Both the position numbers and the translations under genes were made by a program. A stretch of DNA of 64,000 nucleotides from Tenacibaculum sp. Bg11-29 (lineage in GTDB: Bacteria > Bacteroidota > Bacteroidia > Flavobacteriales > Flavobacteriaceae): NCBI RefSeq assembly GCF_002836595.1, contig NZ_PJBB01000003.1, positions 1,549,001-1,613,000 on the forward strand. The letters run 5' to 3'. The notes beneath the pieces were generated by a model. The model did no database searches. It had not been told where the DNA came from and worked only from the letters and a program-made list of their open reading frames with translations. This document shows positions 9,388-19,044 of the stretch, piece by piece (position 1 is the stretch's first letter; each line of letters starts with the position of its first letter).

Positions 9388-11097
9388 ATGAAAAGTACAT
9401 TTAAATTATTTAGTTTATTGGTAATCATTAGCTTGTTTGTTACTTCTTGTAAAAGTGGTAAAAGTGGTGGTTCAGGTAAATCTTCCCTAACAGGATGGAA
9501 CTTTAATGACCCTAGTTATGGTGGTTATATTAAAGGTGAGGAGAGAAACAGTAAGAAAGCTCCTCCTGGAATGGTACATATTGAAGGTGGTAGTTTTACA
9601 ATGGGACTGGTACAAGATGATGTAATGTTTGATTGGAATACTACTCCGAAAAAAATGCACGTACGTTCTTTCTATATGGATGAAACTGAAGTTACAAATG
9701 CAGAATATGGATTATTTATGCAGTACACTAAAGATATATTCCCTCCAGAAGAACCACAATTTAAAAACATTTACCAATCTGTTTTACCAGATACTTTAGT
9801 TTGGCGAAAAGGATTAGGAAATACTAATTTGTTATCTGAAAGTTATTTGCGACACCCTTCGTATGCTGAGTATCCAGTTGTAGGTGTTAGTTGGTTACAA
9901 GCAAATAAATATTGTAAATGGCGTACAAACGCAGTTAATTTAAAAATATTAATGGATAAAGGTGTTATAAAAAATATCTTTAAAGAAGATTCGTTAAGTT
10001 TTAAAGGAAAGAATAATTTTGATACAGATACATATTTAACGAATCCTTATGCATTATTTGATGGGGATTCAACTATTTACAAAAAAGGAATTCCATTACC
10101 TAGAAAAAAAGGAGAACCAAAACCATCTAAAGATGCTTTTTCTGGAAGACAAGTAACATCATCAGACGGTATATTAGCTCAGAAATTTAGGCTTCCTACT
10201 GAAGTTGAATGGGAATATGCAGCAAAAGCTATTTTTGAAAACCGTGAATATAATAATATTAGAGGTAGAAAGAAATATGCTTGGACTGGTAAATATACAA
10301 GAGATAGAGATAAGAGAAGAAGAGGAGATCAATTAGCTAACTTTAAGCAAGGTAAAGGTGATTATAGTGGTATTGCTGGTTGGAGTAGTGATGGTTCTGA
10401 TATTCCTAATGCAGCTAAAAGTTATCCGCCAAATGCTTTTGGTTTATATGATATGTCAGGGAACGTTGCTGAATGGGTAGAAGATGTTTATCGACCTATA
10501 ATTGATTCTGAAGCAAATGATTTTAATTATTTTAGAGGAAATGTTTTTACTAAGAAATTAATAGATCAAAACGGAAAAGTAGTTATCGTTGGAGATGAAT
10601 TAGGTGAGGTCGAATATGATACTTTAGAAAATGGTAGAATTGTACCAAAAGATTTACCTGGAAGTGTTAAGTATATCCCAATTACAAAAGAGGATACTTA
10701 CATGAGAAGAAATTATAATTTAGCAAATAATTCAAGTTTAGGAGATGGAGATCAAGCATCATCAAAAGATTATGAGTTAGATAAAGATCAATTAGATCTT
10801 GCATCAAGAATGTATAATTCACCGCAAAAGCCTGAAAAAGAATTAGATTCTCTAGGGAATGCTATTAATAACTATAAATACGATTCAAAAAGAAGAACTA
10901 CTTTAGTTAGTGATAAATCTAGAGTATATAAAGGTGGTTCTTGGGCAGATAGAGAATACTGGTTAGATCCTGCTCAGAGAAGATATTTCCCTGAATATAT
11001 GGCTACAAACTTTATAGGCTTTAGATGTGCAACAGATAAAATGGGGCCAATGATGTTAAATAAGCGTAAAACAGCTACACCAAAGTATAAAAATTAA
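9388..11097 (+). CDS. gldJ: Gliding motility / type IX secretion lipoprotein GldJ
   Basis: The 569-residue lipoprotein has signal peptide MKSTFKLFSLLVIISLFVTS with Cys21 as the lipid site. It contains a formylglycine-generating-enzyme-like (SUMF1) fold: MVHIEGGSFTMGLVQDD near residues 62-78, MDETEVTNAEYGLFM, YPVVGVSWLQANKYCKWR, FRLPTEVEWEYAAKA, GLYDMSGNVAEWVEDVY and a C-terminal GGSW...NFIGFRCA. GldJ is needed for gliding and for type IX secretion, working with GldK. The downstream neighbour murF fits the gldJ-murF order known from Flavobacteria. The strand break with porV suggests it has its own promoter. The long insert between the SUMF1 motifs (residues 190-260) is normal for GldJ. Confidence 0.95.
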   Translation: MKSTFKLFSLLVIISLFVTSCKSGKSGGSGKSSLTGWNFNDPSYGGYIKGEERNSKKAPPGMVHIEGGSFTMGLVQDDVMFDWNTTPKKMHVRSFYMDETEVTNAEYGLFMQYTKDIFPPEEPQFKNIYQSVLPDTLVWRKGLGNTNLLSESYLRHPSYAEYPVVGVSWLQANKYCKWRTNAVNLKILMDKGVIKNIFKEDSLSFKGKNNFDTDTYLTNPYALFDGDSTIYKKGIPLPRKKGEPKPSKDAFSGRQVTSSDGILAQKFRLPTEVEWEYAAKAIFENREYNNIRGRKKYAWTGKYTRDRDKRRRGDQLANFKQGKGDYSGIAGWSSDGSDIPNAAKSYPPNAFGLYDMSGNVAEWVEDVYRPIIDSEANDFNYFRGNVFTKKLIDQNGKVVIVGDELGEVEYDTLENGRIVPKDLPGSVKYIPITKEDTYMRRNYNLANNSSLGDGDQASSKDYELDKDQLDLASRMYNSPQKPEKELDSLGNAINNYKYDSKRRTTLVSDKSRVYKGGSWADREYWLDPAQRRYFPEYMATNFIGFRCATDKMGPMMLNKRKTATPKYKN

Positions 11098-11123
11098 TAA
11101 AAACGAATAAAATTTATATTTAT

Positions 11124-11156
11124 AAACCTCATTGAATTTCAATGAGGTTTTTTATT
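11124..11156 (+). terminator. Intrinsic terminator between gldJ and murF
   Basis: A perfect 13-bp dyad (AAACCTCATTGAA and its complement) is followed by a T-rich tract (TTTTTATTTTTA). It starts 26 bases after the gldJ stop. Its presence also argues that the murF frame starts at the ATG after it, not at an in-frame TTG inside the stem. Confidence 0.88.
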
Positions 11157-11164
11157 TTTACAAT

Positions 11165-12418
11165 ATGAAGATAGCGGATTTACATAAATTATATACTCAA
11201 CATTGTTTAGTTGATACTGATACAAGGAGGATAAGAAAAAATACTATTTTTTTTGCATTAAAAGGAAATAACTTTAATGGTAATAAATTTGCAAAAGAAG
11301 CTTTAATTAAAGGGGCAAAATTTGCGATTGTTGATGAATTAGAATTTAAAACGTCAGAGAATATAATTTTGGTTGATGATGTGTTAAGAACACTTCAGGA
11401 ATTAGCAAGTTTTCATCGTGATTTTCTAGATATACCTATTATTTCTTTAACTGGTAGTAATGGTAAAACAACAACAAAAGAACTTATAAATAGTGTATTA
11501 TCGTCAAAGTATAATACTAGAGCAACAGTAGGTAACTTAAATAACCATATTGGAGTACCATTAACCTTGTTATCTATGAATTCAGAGACTGAAATAGGTA
11601 TTATAGAAATGGGGGCAAACCATGCTAAAGAAATCGCTTTTTTATCAAATATGGTAAAACCTAATTTTGGATATATCACTAACTTTGGTAGTGCACATTT
11701 AGAAGGTTTTGGTTCTTTAGATGGGGTAATAAAAGCAAAATCTGAATTATATACTTTTTTAATCAGAAATAAAAAACTAATTTTTGTAAACCCTAGCGAC
11801 ACAATTCAATTAGAGAAAACAGAAAAAGCTGATATAGTTTTATTTGAAGAATCTATTCTTTTTATTGAAGTAAACCCGTTTGTTAAATTATCTTTTAAAT
11901 CCGTTGAAATTCAAAGTAACTTAATTGGCTCATACAATTTTTCAAATATATCAGCAGCTATTACCATTGGTAATCATTTTAATATTTCTGAAGAGAATAT
12001 AAAAGAAGCTATAGAAAATTACATTCCTTCAAATAACCGTTCAGAAATTATAAAGACAAAGAGGAATACAATTATACTAGATGCATATAATGCAAATCCA
12101 ACAAGTATGAAAGCAGCACTAGATAGCTTTAAAATGTATAAAGGAGCTCATAAAACAGTTATTCTTGGTGATATGTTTGAGTTAGGTGATTTTAGTGCTG
12201 ATGAGCATCAAAAAACTGTAGATTTAGTTGCAAAACTTGAGTTTGATAATTTAATTCTTGTAGGAGAAAACTTCAATAAAACAATAACGAAATATAAAAA
12301 ATTTAAAACTTTTTTAGAACTAGAAAAATACCTTTTAGATGAACCTTTACAAGAAAGCACTATTTTTATTAAAGGGTCAAGAAGTATGGCTTTAGAAAGA
12401 GTTGTTGAGTTGTGTTAA
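11165..12418 (+). CDS. murF: UDP-MurNAc-tripeptide--D-alanyl-D-alanine ligase
   Basis: MurF adds D-Ala-D-Ala to the cytoplasmic peptidoglycan precursor. The 417-residue product has the Mur-ligase ATP loop LTGSNGKTTTKELI near residue 100, NNHIGVPLTLL, EMGANHAKEIAFLS, the C-terminal DAYNANPTSMKAALDSF and ILGDMFELGDFSADEHQ. The start is the ATG at 11165 (MKIADLHKLYTQH), after the terminator. The frame extends upstream to a TTG in the terminator stem, which I reject as a start. Its stop overlaps the stop of the convergent BadF-type kinase gene by 4 bases, so no terminator separates these two genes. Confidence 0.95.
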   Translation: MKIADLHKLYTQHCLVDTDTRRIRKNTIFFALKGNNFNGNKFAKEALIKGAKFAIVDELEFKTSENIILVDDVLRTLQELASFHRDFLDIPIISLTGSNGKTTTKELINSVLSSKYNTRATVGNLNNHIGVPLTLLSMNSETEIGIIEMGANHAKEIAFLSNMVKPNFGYITNFGSAHLEGFGSLDGVIKAKSELYTFLIRNKKLIFVNPSDTIQLEKTEKADIVLFEESILFIEVNPFVKLSFKSVEIQSNLIGSYNFSNISAAITIGNHFNISEENIKEAIENYIPSNNRSEIIKTKRNTIILDAYNANPTSMKAALDSFKMYKGAHKTVILGDMFELGDFSADEHQKTVDLVAKLEFDNLILVGENFNKTITKYKKFKTFLELEKYLLDEPLQESTIFIKGSRSMALERVVELC

Positions 12419-13266
12419 AAATTATTATTTTGATGAAATCTTACCAGGTTATCAATTGGACGTTGGATTACGTCAGTAATAACCAAATTATTTTTTAAAG
12501 CTACCTTTTTTAGTATATCTCTAAAATAGTATGCAATTGAACCGATAAAATAGATAGAAGTTTCCTTTCCTTTATTGTAGGGTAGTACTTGATATTTAAA
12601 ATACTTTCGAAAACCTTTTTTTATTAATTTATTAATATATTTTTCATTTTTATAATCAAACATAAACTTAGCAAATGAAGCTAAATACATATTAGGATTT
12701 GCTTTTAAGTATAAATTTGTTTTAACGAAATCAACATTAAGATTAAACTCTTCCTCAAATGATTTAGCGATACTTTCAGGCATTTTTTTATAATAGAAGT
12801 CTCTAAGTAGTAGTTTTCCAAAATAATTACCACTAGCTTCATCCATAATTGTATATCCTAATGATTGAGCGAGTTTATTAGCTTTATAACCGTCATAATA
12901 GCAACTATTAGAGCCTGTACCTAAAATACAAACAATTCCAGGTTCTTTTGGAGTACATGCATAGACAGCGGCAAGCATATCTTCAGAAATAATTATTTGT
13001 GCATTTGTGAAATTTAATTGTAACACTTTATATAAAACAGCAACTGCTTTTTTAGTACCACAACCAGCTCCATAAAAGTAAATTTTTTTTACATTTTCTT
13101 TTACTTTTGAGAGTTTAGAAATACTATCAACTCTCTTTTGTAATTCACTTTCATTAAGAACAGCAGGGTTTAAACCTAATGAGTTAATCCTGAAAATTTC
13201 TTCTTTATTGGCGTTAAGAAGAATCCAATCTACTTTCGTAGAGCCCCCATCTGCTATTAAAATCAT
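12415..13266 (-). CDS. BadF/BadG-type ATPase, probable N-acetylglucosamine kinase
   Basis: This 283-residue ASKHA-fold protein shows the phosphate-1 loop ADGGSTKVDWIL at residues 4-15, the phosphate-2 loop ILGTGSNSCYYDG near residue 118, and a C-terminal adenosine motif FIGSIAYYF. The length and motifs match the single-domain BadF/BadG/BcrA group that in Bacteroidota is usually annotated as N-acetylglucosamine kinase-like. It would phosphorylate a sugar, possibly an amino sugar recycled from peptidoglycan, but the substrate is inferred. It lies 13 bases downstream of the PglF-like dehydratase gene and is probably cotranscribed with it; its stop overlaps that of murF by 4 bases. Confidence 0.82.
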   Translation of the reverse strand: MILIADGGSTKVDWILLNANKEEIFRINSLGLNPAVLNESELQKRVDSISKLSKVKENVKKIYFYGAGCGTKKAVAVLYKVLQLNFTNAQIIISEDMLAAVYACTPKEPGIVCILGTGSNSCYYDGYKANKLAQSLGYTIMDEASGNYFGKLLLRDFYYKKMPESIAKSFEEEFNLNVDFVKTNLYLKANPNMYLASFAKFMFDYKNEKYINKLIKKGFRKYFKYQVLPYNKGKETSIYFIGSIAYYFRDILKKVALKNNLVITDVIQRPIDNLVRFHQNNNF

Positions 13267-13279
13267 TAAATATTATATT

Positions 13280-15178
13280 TTATTGAATATTATCTAATTG
13301 CTCATAGATTGAGTTTTTCGACTTGTATTCAGGGACAATTATCTTAAGTAATTGTACTATTTTTTCATTATTATGATCTTTGTTAGAGTCACATAAGTCT
13401 TTAATTTTATTGCTTATAGCAAGAGCGTTTATTTGTAGATTTTTAGCGATCATTATTTTTTCATGATATGTTGGAGCTGTGTCTTCTCCGTTAGCTAAAA
13501 GCTCTTCATATAATTTTTCACCAGGACGTAAACCAGTTATTTTAATATCAATATCGTCTGGGAAATTTAAACCAGATAAATAAATCATTCTCTTAGCAAT
13601 TTCATATATTTTTACAGATTTACCCATGTCAAAAATATATATTTCTCCACCATTACCCATGGTTCCAGCTTCTAGTACCAGACTACATGCTTCAGGAATT
13701 GTCATAAAGTAACGAGTAATTTCTTTATGGGTAACAGTTAAAGGACCACCGTTTTCAATTTGACGTTTAAAAAGAGGGATAACAGAGCCATTAGATCCTA
13801 AAACATTACCAAAACGAGTTATCGTAAACTTAGTATTATGATCGTTAGAATTACTCAAGCAACTAATGTACATTTCAGCTACTCGTTTAGTTGCTCCCAT
13901 AACATTGGTAGGGTTTACAGCTTTGTCTGTTGAAACCATAACAAAACGTTCAACATTATTTTTTATGGATAAGTCTGCTATGTTTTTTGTGCCAGCTATG
14001 TTTATTTTTACAGCTTCGTAAGGGCTGGTCTCCATTAATGGTACATGTTTATAGGCAGCTGCATGAAAAACCTTTTGAGGTTTATAATCTTTAAATATTA
14101 GAGACATTCTTACAGTATCTCTAACATCAGCTACTATAAAAGTGATGTTTTTTCTTCCTTTTTGAAGAAGTTCTTGTTGTAAATCATATAAAGGAGATTC
14201 AGCTTGGTCGATTAATACCAGTTGTTTATGTTGATATAAACTAAGTTGTCTTGATATTTCAGACCCAATTGATCCAGCAGCTCCAGTTACTAAAATAACT
14301 TTATTGTTTACATCTCTTTTAACTATAGGGTTATCAATTAAAATTGGTTTTCTATCAAGTAAATCCTCAATTTTAATACTTTTAATTTGATTAGCTTCTA
14401 AATCACCATCAATCCATTTGGAGAGAGGAGGTACAATTTTAACTTTTACACCTAATTGTAATAACTTGTCTGTTAAGTAAAGAAGTTTATCTGGTTTTAT
14501 TTTTTGAATAGAAATTATAATTTCATTAATGTGCTTACTCGTGATAAAATCTTTATCTATTTTTTGACCGTTATAAATTTTAATTCGATCAATTTTTTTA
14601 CCAATTTTTTTTTCGTCATCATCAACAAAACCAATTACTTCGTATTTGTTTTTCGTATCTCTATTTAGTGCTCCGTAGGTAATTAGTCCAGAATTACCTG
14701 CACCGTAAATGAGTACATTAGTTATGGTACTTAATTCTGTAGACATGATCTCAAAAAAAGCTTTAAAAACATATCTGCTGATAATTAAAACCAGAATAGA
14801 TATTAAATAATGTATTATTACAATAGCTTTAGGAATAGTAAAACTTGGAATTATTTTAAAAGTAGTGTTAATTAAAACAATACTAATTGTAATCATTGAA
14901 AGTAAAGTCACACCAACAAATACATTAAAAGCATCACGAGTTCCTGTGTGTCTAATGATACCTCGGTATGAACCAACAGAAAGAAAGCTGATGAGGGCAA
15001 TAAAAGCAATAAAAGGAATTTGATAATATAAGTTTTCAATATCAAAATTCAAACTAGCATTAAAACGAACAGTATATGCTAAAATAAATGAGATACATAT
15101 CAAAATGATATCTATAGTTAAAACGACCCATCGTGAAGCATATTTTTCAAAAGCTTTTAAAACCAGTTTCTTTCGCAT
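13280..15178 (-). CDS. PglF/WbpM-like nucleotide-sugar C4,C6-dehydratase (polysaccharide biosynthesis)
   Basis: The 632-residue protein has four N-terminal membrane helices (residues about 17-135), a CoA-binding-like Rossmann domain with YGAGNSGLITYGAL near 158-171, and a C-terminal extended SDR dehydratase domain. The latter shows VTGAAGSIGSEISRQL near residue 296 and STDKAVNPTNVMGATKR, where Met replaces the usual catalytic Tyr of YxxxK, as in the WbpM/PglF/FlaA1 group. These enzymes make UDP-4-keto-6-deoxy-GlcNAc for surface glycans or glycoproteins. It is separated by about 10 kb from the polysaccharide genes at the left edge, so it may serve the same or another pathway. Confidence 0.92.
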   Translation of the reverse strand: MRKKLVLKAFEKYASRWVVLTIDIILICISFILAYTVRFNASLNFDIENLYYQIPFIAFIALISFLSVGSYRGIIRHTGTRDAFNVFVGVTLLSMITISIVLINTTFKIIPSFTIPKAIVIIHYLISILVLIISRYVFKAFFEIMSTELSTITNVLIYGAGNSGLITYGALNRDTKNKYEVIGFVDDDEKKIGKKIDRIKIYNGQKIDKDFITSKHINEIIISIQKIKPDKLLYLTDKLLQLGVKVKIVPPLSKWIDGDLEANQIKSIKIEDLLDRKPILIDNPIVKRDVNNKVILVTGAAGSIGSEISRQLSLYQHKQLVLIDQAESPLYDLQQELLQKGRKNITFIVADVRDTVRMSLIFKDYKPQKVFHAAAYKHVPLMETSPYEAVKINIAGTKNIADLSIKNNVERFVMVSTDKAVNPTNVMGATKRVAEMYISCLSNSNDHNTKFTITRFGNVLGSNGSVIPLFKRQIENGGPLTVTHKEITRYFMTIPEACSLVLEAGTMGNGGEIYIFDMGKSVKIYEIAKRMIYLSGLNFPDDIDIKITGLRPGEKLYEELLANGEDTAPTYHEKIMIAKNLQINALAISNKIKDLCDSNKDHNNEKIVQLLKIIVPEYKSKNSIYEQLDNIQ

Positions 15179-15217
15179 TCTTTTCAGTTAAAGTTTAAAA
15201 ACAATAAATAAGGAAAA

Positions 15218-15733
15218 TTAAATTTTCTTCATCTGCTGCTTCATCATTTGCATTTGTTCTTTTAGCATACCGTGTTTGTCTAACTTTTTTGCTTCAGCCA
15301 TTAAGTTTGTAGCTTCACGTTTTCTGCGTTTAGTCATAGCTATTCCTGCCAGTTGTAATTTAGCCATTGCCAAGTCATGATCCATTGCTAAACCTAGTTT
15401 AACAGATTTACGTAAGAATTTTTCTGCTTGGGTTATATTAGTTTGACTTAGCATAATTCCGTGTAAGTAATTATAATAGCCTTCTTGTTTTTGAATTAAA
15501 GCAGTCGATGGGTTTTTTATATAATCTAACCATTTTTTAGCACCTTCAAAATTTTGTTTACGTAATTGCATGAATGCAAGTAAAATGAATTCATTTTTAA
15601 AGTAAAAAAATACGAAAAGACCAGCAAGTAAAAGAATAGAAATTCCATTCATAATATGAATTTGAGTAAATTCATAAACTCCCCACAAGGCTATGATTGC
15701 GGCTATAACTAACTTTATGTTTTTATTGAACAT
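15218..15733 (-). CDS. DUF2892-like membrane protein with a TPR-like tail
   Basis: The product is 171 residues when started at the ATG ending at 15733 (MFNKNIKLVIAAIIALWGVY); an upstream in-frame start would add an unlikely MYFCALIKKKN. Two membrane helices lie at about residues 5-22 and 28-48. The rest is alpha-helical with a TPR-like pattern (LHGIMLSQTNITQAEKFLRKS, AMAKLQLAGIAMTKRRKREA) and a Met/Gln/Lys-rich end. I recognise the type as a Flavobacterial DUF2892-domain protein, but its role is unknown. It follows ccsBA by 57 bases on the same strand. A TACTTTTG box at 15756-15763 may drive it. Confidence 0.7.
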   Translation of the reverse strand: MFNKNIKLVIAAIIALWGVYEFTQIHIMNGISILLLAGLFVFFYFKNEFILLAFMQLRKQNFEGAKKWLDYIKNPSTALIQKQEGYYNYLHGIMLSQTNITQAEKFLRKSVKLGLAMDHDLAMAKLQLAGIAMTKRRKREATNLMAEAKKLDKHGMLKEQMQMMKQQMKKI

Positions 15734-15790
15734 GTTTTTCTTTTTAATCAATGCACAAAAGTACATCTTTCTGTTAAAATATTAATATGT

Positions 15791-18700
15791 TTATTTTTTA
15801 TAAAACTTTTTATATTTAAACCAAGCAAATAAACCTAAAATAAAAACAAAAGCAATTGAGTAATAAACTGAAGTAGGAGTGATTACCTTATCTCCACTAG
15901 CGTATGAATGTAACCCAGATAAATAAAAGTTTACTCCCATAAAAGTCATCATTATAGATGCATAAGCAATAATAGACCAAAGATTAAAAGTATAACGACC
16001 TCTTAATCCTGGGATTAAACGCATGTGTAAAACAAATGCATACACCATGATTGATATTAATGCCCAAGTTTCTTTAGGGTCCCATCCCCAGTAACGCCCC
16101 CAACTTTCGTTAGCCCACATACCTCCTAAAAAGGTACCTATGGTTAACATTACCAATCCAACAGTTATAGACATTTCGTTAATAATTGTTAGTTCTTTTA
16201 TATGAAGATCCATTTTCTTCTTGTTCTTTGAATTTGTGAAAATCATTAAGAATAAAGTGAAAACACCTAAAATCATTCCTAGAGAAAACGGTCCATAACT
16301 TCCCACAATAATAGAAACATGGACTTTTAACCACCAAGAATTTAATACAGGTTGAAGATTTGCTATCTCTGGATCTAACCAATTCAGACTTGCAAAAAAC
16401 AAGGTAATAGCTGTAATGAAAGTAGCAGCTGCTATTGTTAGTGTTGATTTTCGACCAAGTAACAAGCCAAATAACATAGTTGCCCAAGCAACAAATACAA
16501 TTGCTTCATAAGCATTACTCCAAGGAGCACTTCCGCTAATGTACCATCTAGAAAGTAGTCCTAAAGTATGTAGAATAAAGAAAGCTATAATAAAAATAAT
16601 TAAACCTTTTACTATATAATTAATCCATTTTTTAGATGAAAGAATTTGAGTTATTAAAAAGATAATTAAAAGGATGCTTGATAATCCATAATACTTAATT
16701 AATCGATTAAAAACATTGAATTCATTGTATGCAATCTCTAATTCAATTTTATCTTCAGAAGGATATACTTCTTTCCCAAATTTCTTTTGAAATTTTTTAA
16801 TTCCGTCTAAAACCTTATTGGTTTCAGTATAATTTCCTGATTTTTTTGAACTTTGTAAAAGTTGCATATAAACAGGTAGTGATTGGCGAACAAATACAGA
16901 GTCTGTTCCTTTAAAACCCGCATTTAATGTTTCTGGCTGTGACACCCATTTGTTGTTTTTATCATTAGGTATTGGGTATATTCTTAGCAAGCCACCACCT
17001 AAAGTTTGAGATAATAACCAAACCCTTTGTTCAATTTTAATGATGTCTGTATCAAACTTACTTTTAATCTTTTTCTTTTGAGCTTCTACCACTCGTTTGC
17101 CTATTATAGAAGTCCCTTTATCATCATAGAAATCAATGAATTTAGCATACTTAGTATCCTTCGATACACCAAGAAGTTCTCTTATTTGTGTGTTTCCTTT
17201 TTCTAAATAAATAAAAGGAACATTTAACCAAAGCATTGGCATCTCTGTTATAGAAAGCAAAACTTGTGTAGGATTCAACCCTTTAAAATTATTGGTGTGT
17301 GCTACTTTTCTAAGTAATTCAGAAGCTAAAGTATGTGTGGGTTTCATTCTTCCTCCAACATCTTGTATTACTAAAGAACTAAATTTAGTCGTATGCTCTA
17401 AGCTTGCTTTGTTGGTTGTTAAAATAGAATCTATTTGTGACTCTGAAAATTGTTTTGGTTTATGAGCCTCATGCTCTTGACCAATTGTATTCAAAGAGAA
17501 AAATAATATGATTACTGATAAACTTGCTTTCTTTGCTTTTACCTTATTTAAGGCTTTTTTTAAATCATCGAAACGAGTATTTTTAATAAATAAAATACAG
17601 ATTAAGCCAAAGAATAACAAGAAGTACCCAATGTAAGTAATCCAAGTACCTATAAAATCGTGATTTACAGAGAGGTGAGTCTGTTCATGTTCACCATCAA
17701 TTTTATAACTAGATTGAAATAATTTGTAGCCTTTATAATCTAAAATATTGTTCATGAAAATTCTAAAATCAAAAGTTTCTTTTTCTTCTATAACAGTAAT
17801 TTCACTAGCATAAGCTGCTGCACTTTCTGAGCCTGGGTACTTTTCTAATTGAAAATCGTTTAATTTTACATTAAAAGGTATTTGTAATTTTTTAGCACCA
17901 TACCAAGCCCTAAAATTTAAGTCACCTAAATTAAACTCTTCTATATTATCAACATTAAATTTACCTCCATAAAAATCAACCCTTTTTGTTTCTCCATTAG
18001 CAGTAACATCAAAAATAACGGTGTCGTACTTTTTATCGTCTTTTTTTCCTGAAAGTGTTTTCATAATTCCTTTTTCAGGAGATTTAGGGATAACAAATTG
18101 TAATCCTTTTATAGTATGAAGTGTTAAAAATTGAAAATGTTGCGCACTATCTTTAACAATTTGCCCTCTTTTTTGATCAGACATTCGAAGCCAATCACCA
18201 TTATCTTTAGAGACCATTTTTAAATTATCATCTTCATAGAAAAAATTGACAGAAGCATTATTTTCTTTTACATCAAAACTAACAAGTATGTTATGAATAT
18301 TTTGGGTTGTACCTCTTTTTATATAGTGTTCATGTCTGCTTCCGCTTGAACTCTCAACTAGAAACAAATGTTCAACTCCATTTTCATCGAGCACTAATTT
18401 CTCTTCAGACCATGGAATATATTCAACTAGTTTAAACGTAATGTTATGTTGTGTTTCATTCTTATTGGGTTGAAATGTCTCCGTAAACTTAGCTGAATTG
18501 CTACCCCATGCAGAAAGTAATAATTCGTTATTTGTTTCTTTTTGAAACTTATTATTGTCTACAATAACATTCAAATAATTAGTATCCGAAAAAAAAGTAT
18601 TGGTAGTTTCTCCTTCGTCAATAATCATAATTCCTTCATGACTGATGTAACGAGTAACACCTGCACCAATTAAAATTAGTAGAAAAGAAGTATGAAAGAG

Positions 18701-18937
18701 TAAAACTCCCCATTTTTCTTTTCTGAATAAACGGTATCTGAAAATATTTCCAAAAAAATTGACAACAAAAAATAGCATTATCAATTCAAACCACCAAGTA
18801 TTATAAATTAAAGCTTTTGAGGTTTGTGTTCCGAAATCATTTTCTATAAAAGTTGCGACTCCCATAGCTACGGCGAATAATAAAAATAAAACAGCCGTTA
18901 AGCGGGTAGAGTAAAGAATATCTAAGATTTTTTTCAT
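15791..18937 (-). CDS. Fused cytochrome c biogenesis protein CcsBA (ResB-CcsA)
   Basis: The 1,048-residue protein carries heme across the inner membrane and attaches it to apocytochrome c in system II maturation. The N-terminal half is ResB/CcsB-like, with helices near residues 12-30, 50-66 and 78-94 and a large periplasmic domain to about 430. A central soluble segment of about 250 residues separates it from the CcsA-like half. There the tryptophan-rich heme-binding WWD motif is clear (ANESWGRYWGWDPKETWAL), with several His residues at helix edges. Fusion in one chain is usual in Bacteroidota. A -7 box lies 29 bases upstream. Confidence 0.93.
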   Translation of the reverse strand: MKKILDILYSTRLTAVLFLLFAVAMGVATFIENDFGTQTSKALIYNTWWFELIMLFFVVNFFGNIFRYRLFRKEKWGVLLFHTSFLLILIGAGVTRYISHEGIMIIDEGETTNTFFSDTNYLNVIVDNNKFQKETNNELLLSAWGSNSAKFTETFQPNKNETQHNITFKLVEYIPWSEEKLVLDENGVEHLFLVESSSGSRHEHYIKRGTTQNIHNILVSFDVKENNASVNFFYEDDNLKMVSKDNGDWLRMSDQKRGQIVKDSAQHFQFLTLHTIKGLQFVIPKSPEKGIMKTLSGKKDDKKYDTVIFDVTANGETKRVDFYGGKFNVDNIEEFNLGDLNFRAWYGAKKLQIPFNVKLNDFQLEKYPGSESAAAYASEITVIEEKETFDFRIFMNNILDYKGYKLFQSSYKIDGEHEQTHLSVNHDFIGTWITYIGYFLLFFGLICILFIKNTRFDDLKKALNKVKAKKASLSVIILFFSLNTIGQEHEAHKPKQFSESQIDSILTTNKASLEHTTKFSSLVIQDVGGRMKPTHTLASELLRKVAHTNNFKGLNPTQVLLSITEMPMLWLNVPFIYLEKGNTQIRELLGVSKDTKYAKFIDFYDDKGTSIIGKRVVEAQKKKIKSKFDTDIIKIEQRVWLLSQTLGGGLLRIYPIPNDKNNKWVSQPETLNAGFKGTDSVFVRQSLPVYMQLLQSSKKSGNYTETNKVLDGIKKFQKKFGKEVYPSEDKIELEIAYNEFNVFNRLIKYYGLSSILLIIFLITQILSSKKWINYIVKGLIIFIIAFFILHTLGLLSRWYISGSAPWSNAYEAIVFVAWATMLFGLLLGRKSTLTIAAATFITAITLFFASLNWLDPEIANLQPVLNSWWLKVHVSIIVGSYGPFSLGMILGVFTLFLMIFTNSKNKKKMDLHIKELTIINEMSITVGLVMLTIGTFLGGMWANESWGRYWGWDPKETWALISIMVYAFVLHMRLIPGLRGRYTFNLWSIIAYASIMMTFMGVNFYLSGLHSYASGDKVITPTSVYYSIAFVFILGLFAWFKYKKFYKK

Positions 18938-18965
18938 CTGTAAATCTGCTAAGTGTAAAACTTGG

Positions 18966-18973
18966 CAAATTTA
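18966..18973 (-). promoter_or_regulatory. Candidate ccsBA -7 box (TAAATTTG)
   Basis: A perfect TAnnTTTG on the minus strand, 28 bases before the ATG. The matching -33 TTG is not obvious. Confidence 0.45.
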
Positions 18974-19044
18974 CGTATTAATGCGCTAATAATTTTATGA
19001 TTTCTGTCATTTTTAAAAGAAAGGAATCGTTAAAATTAAATGTG

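Noticed and set aside
11132..11164. N-terminal extension of MurF from a TTG
   Set aside because: The extension lies within the gldJ terminator stem; the family N-terminus begins at the ATG at 11165.
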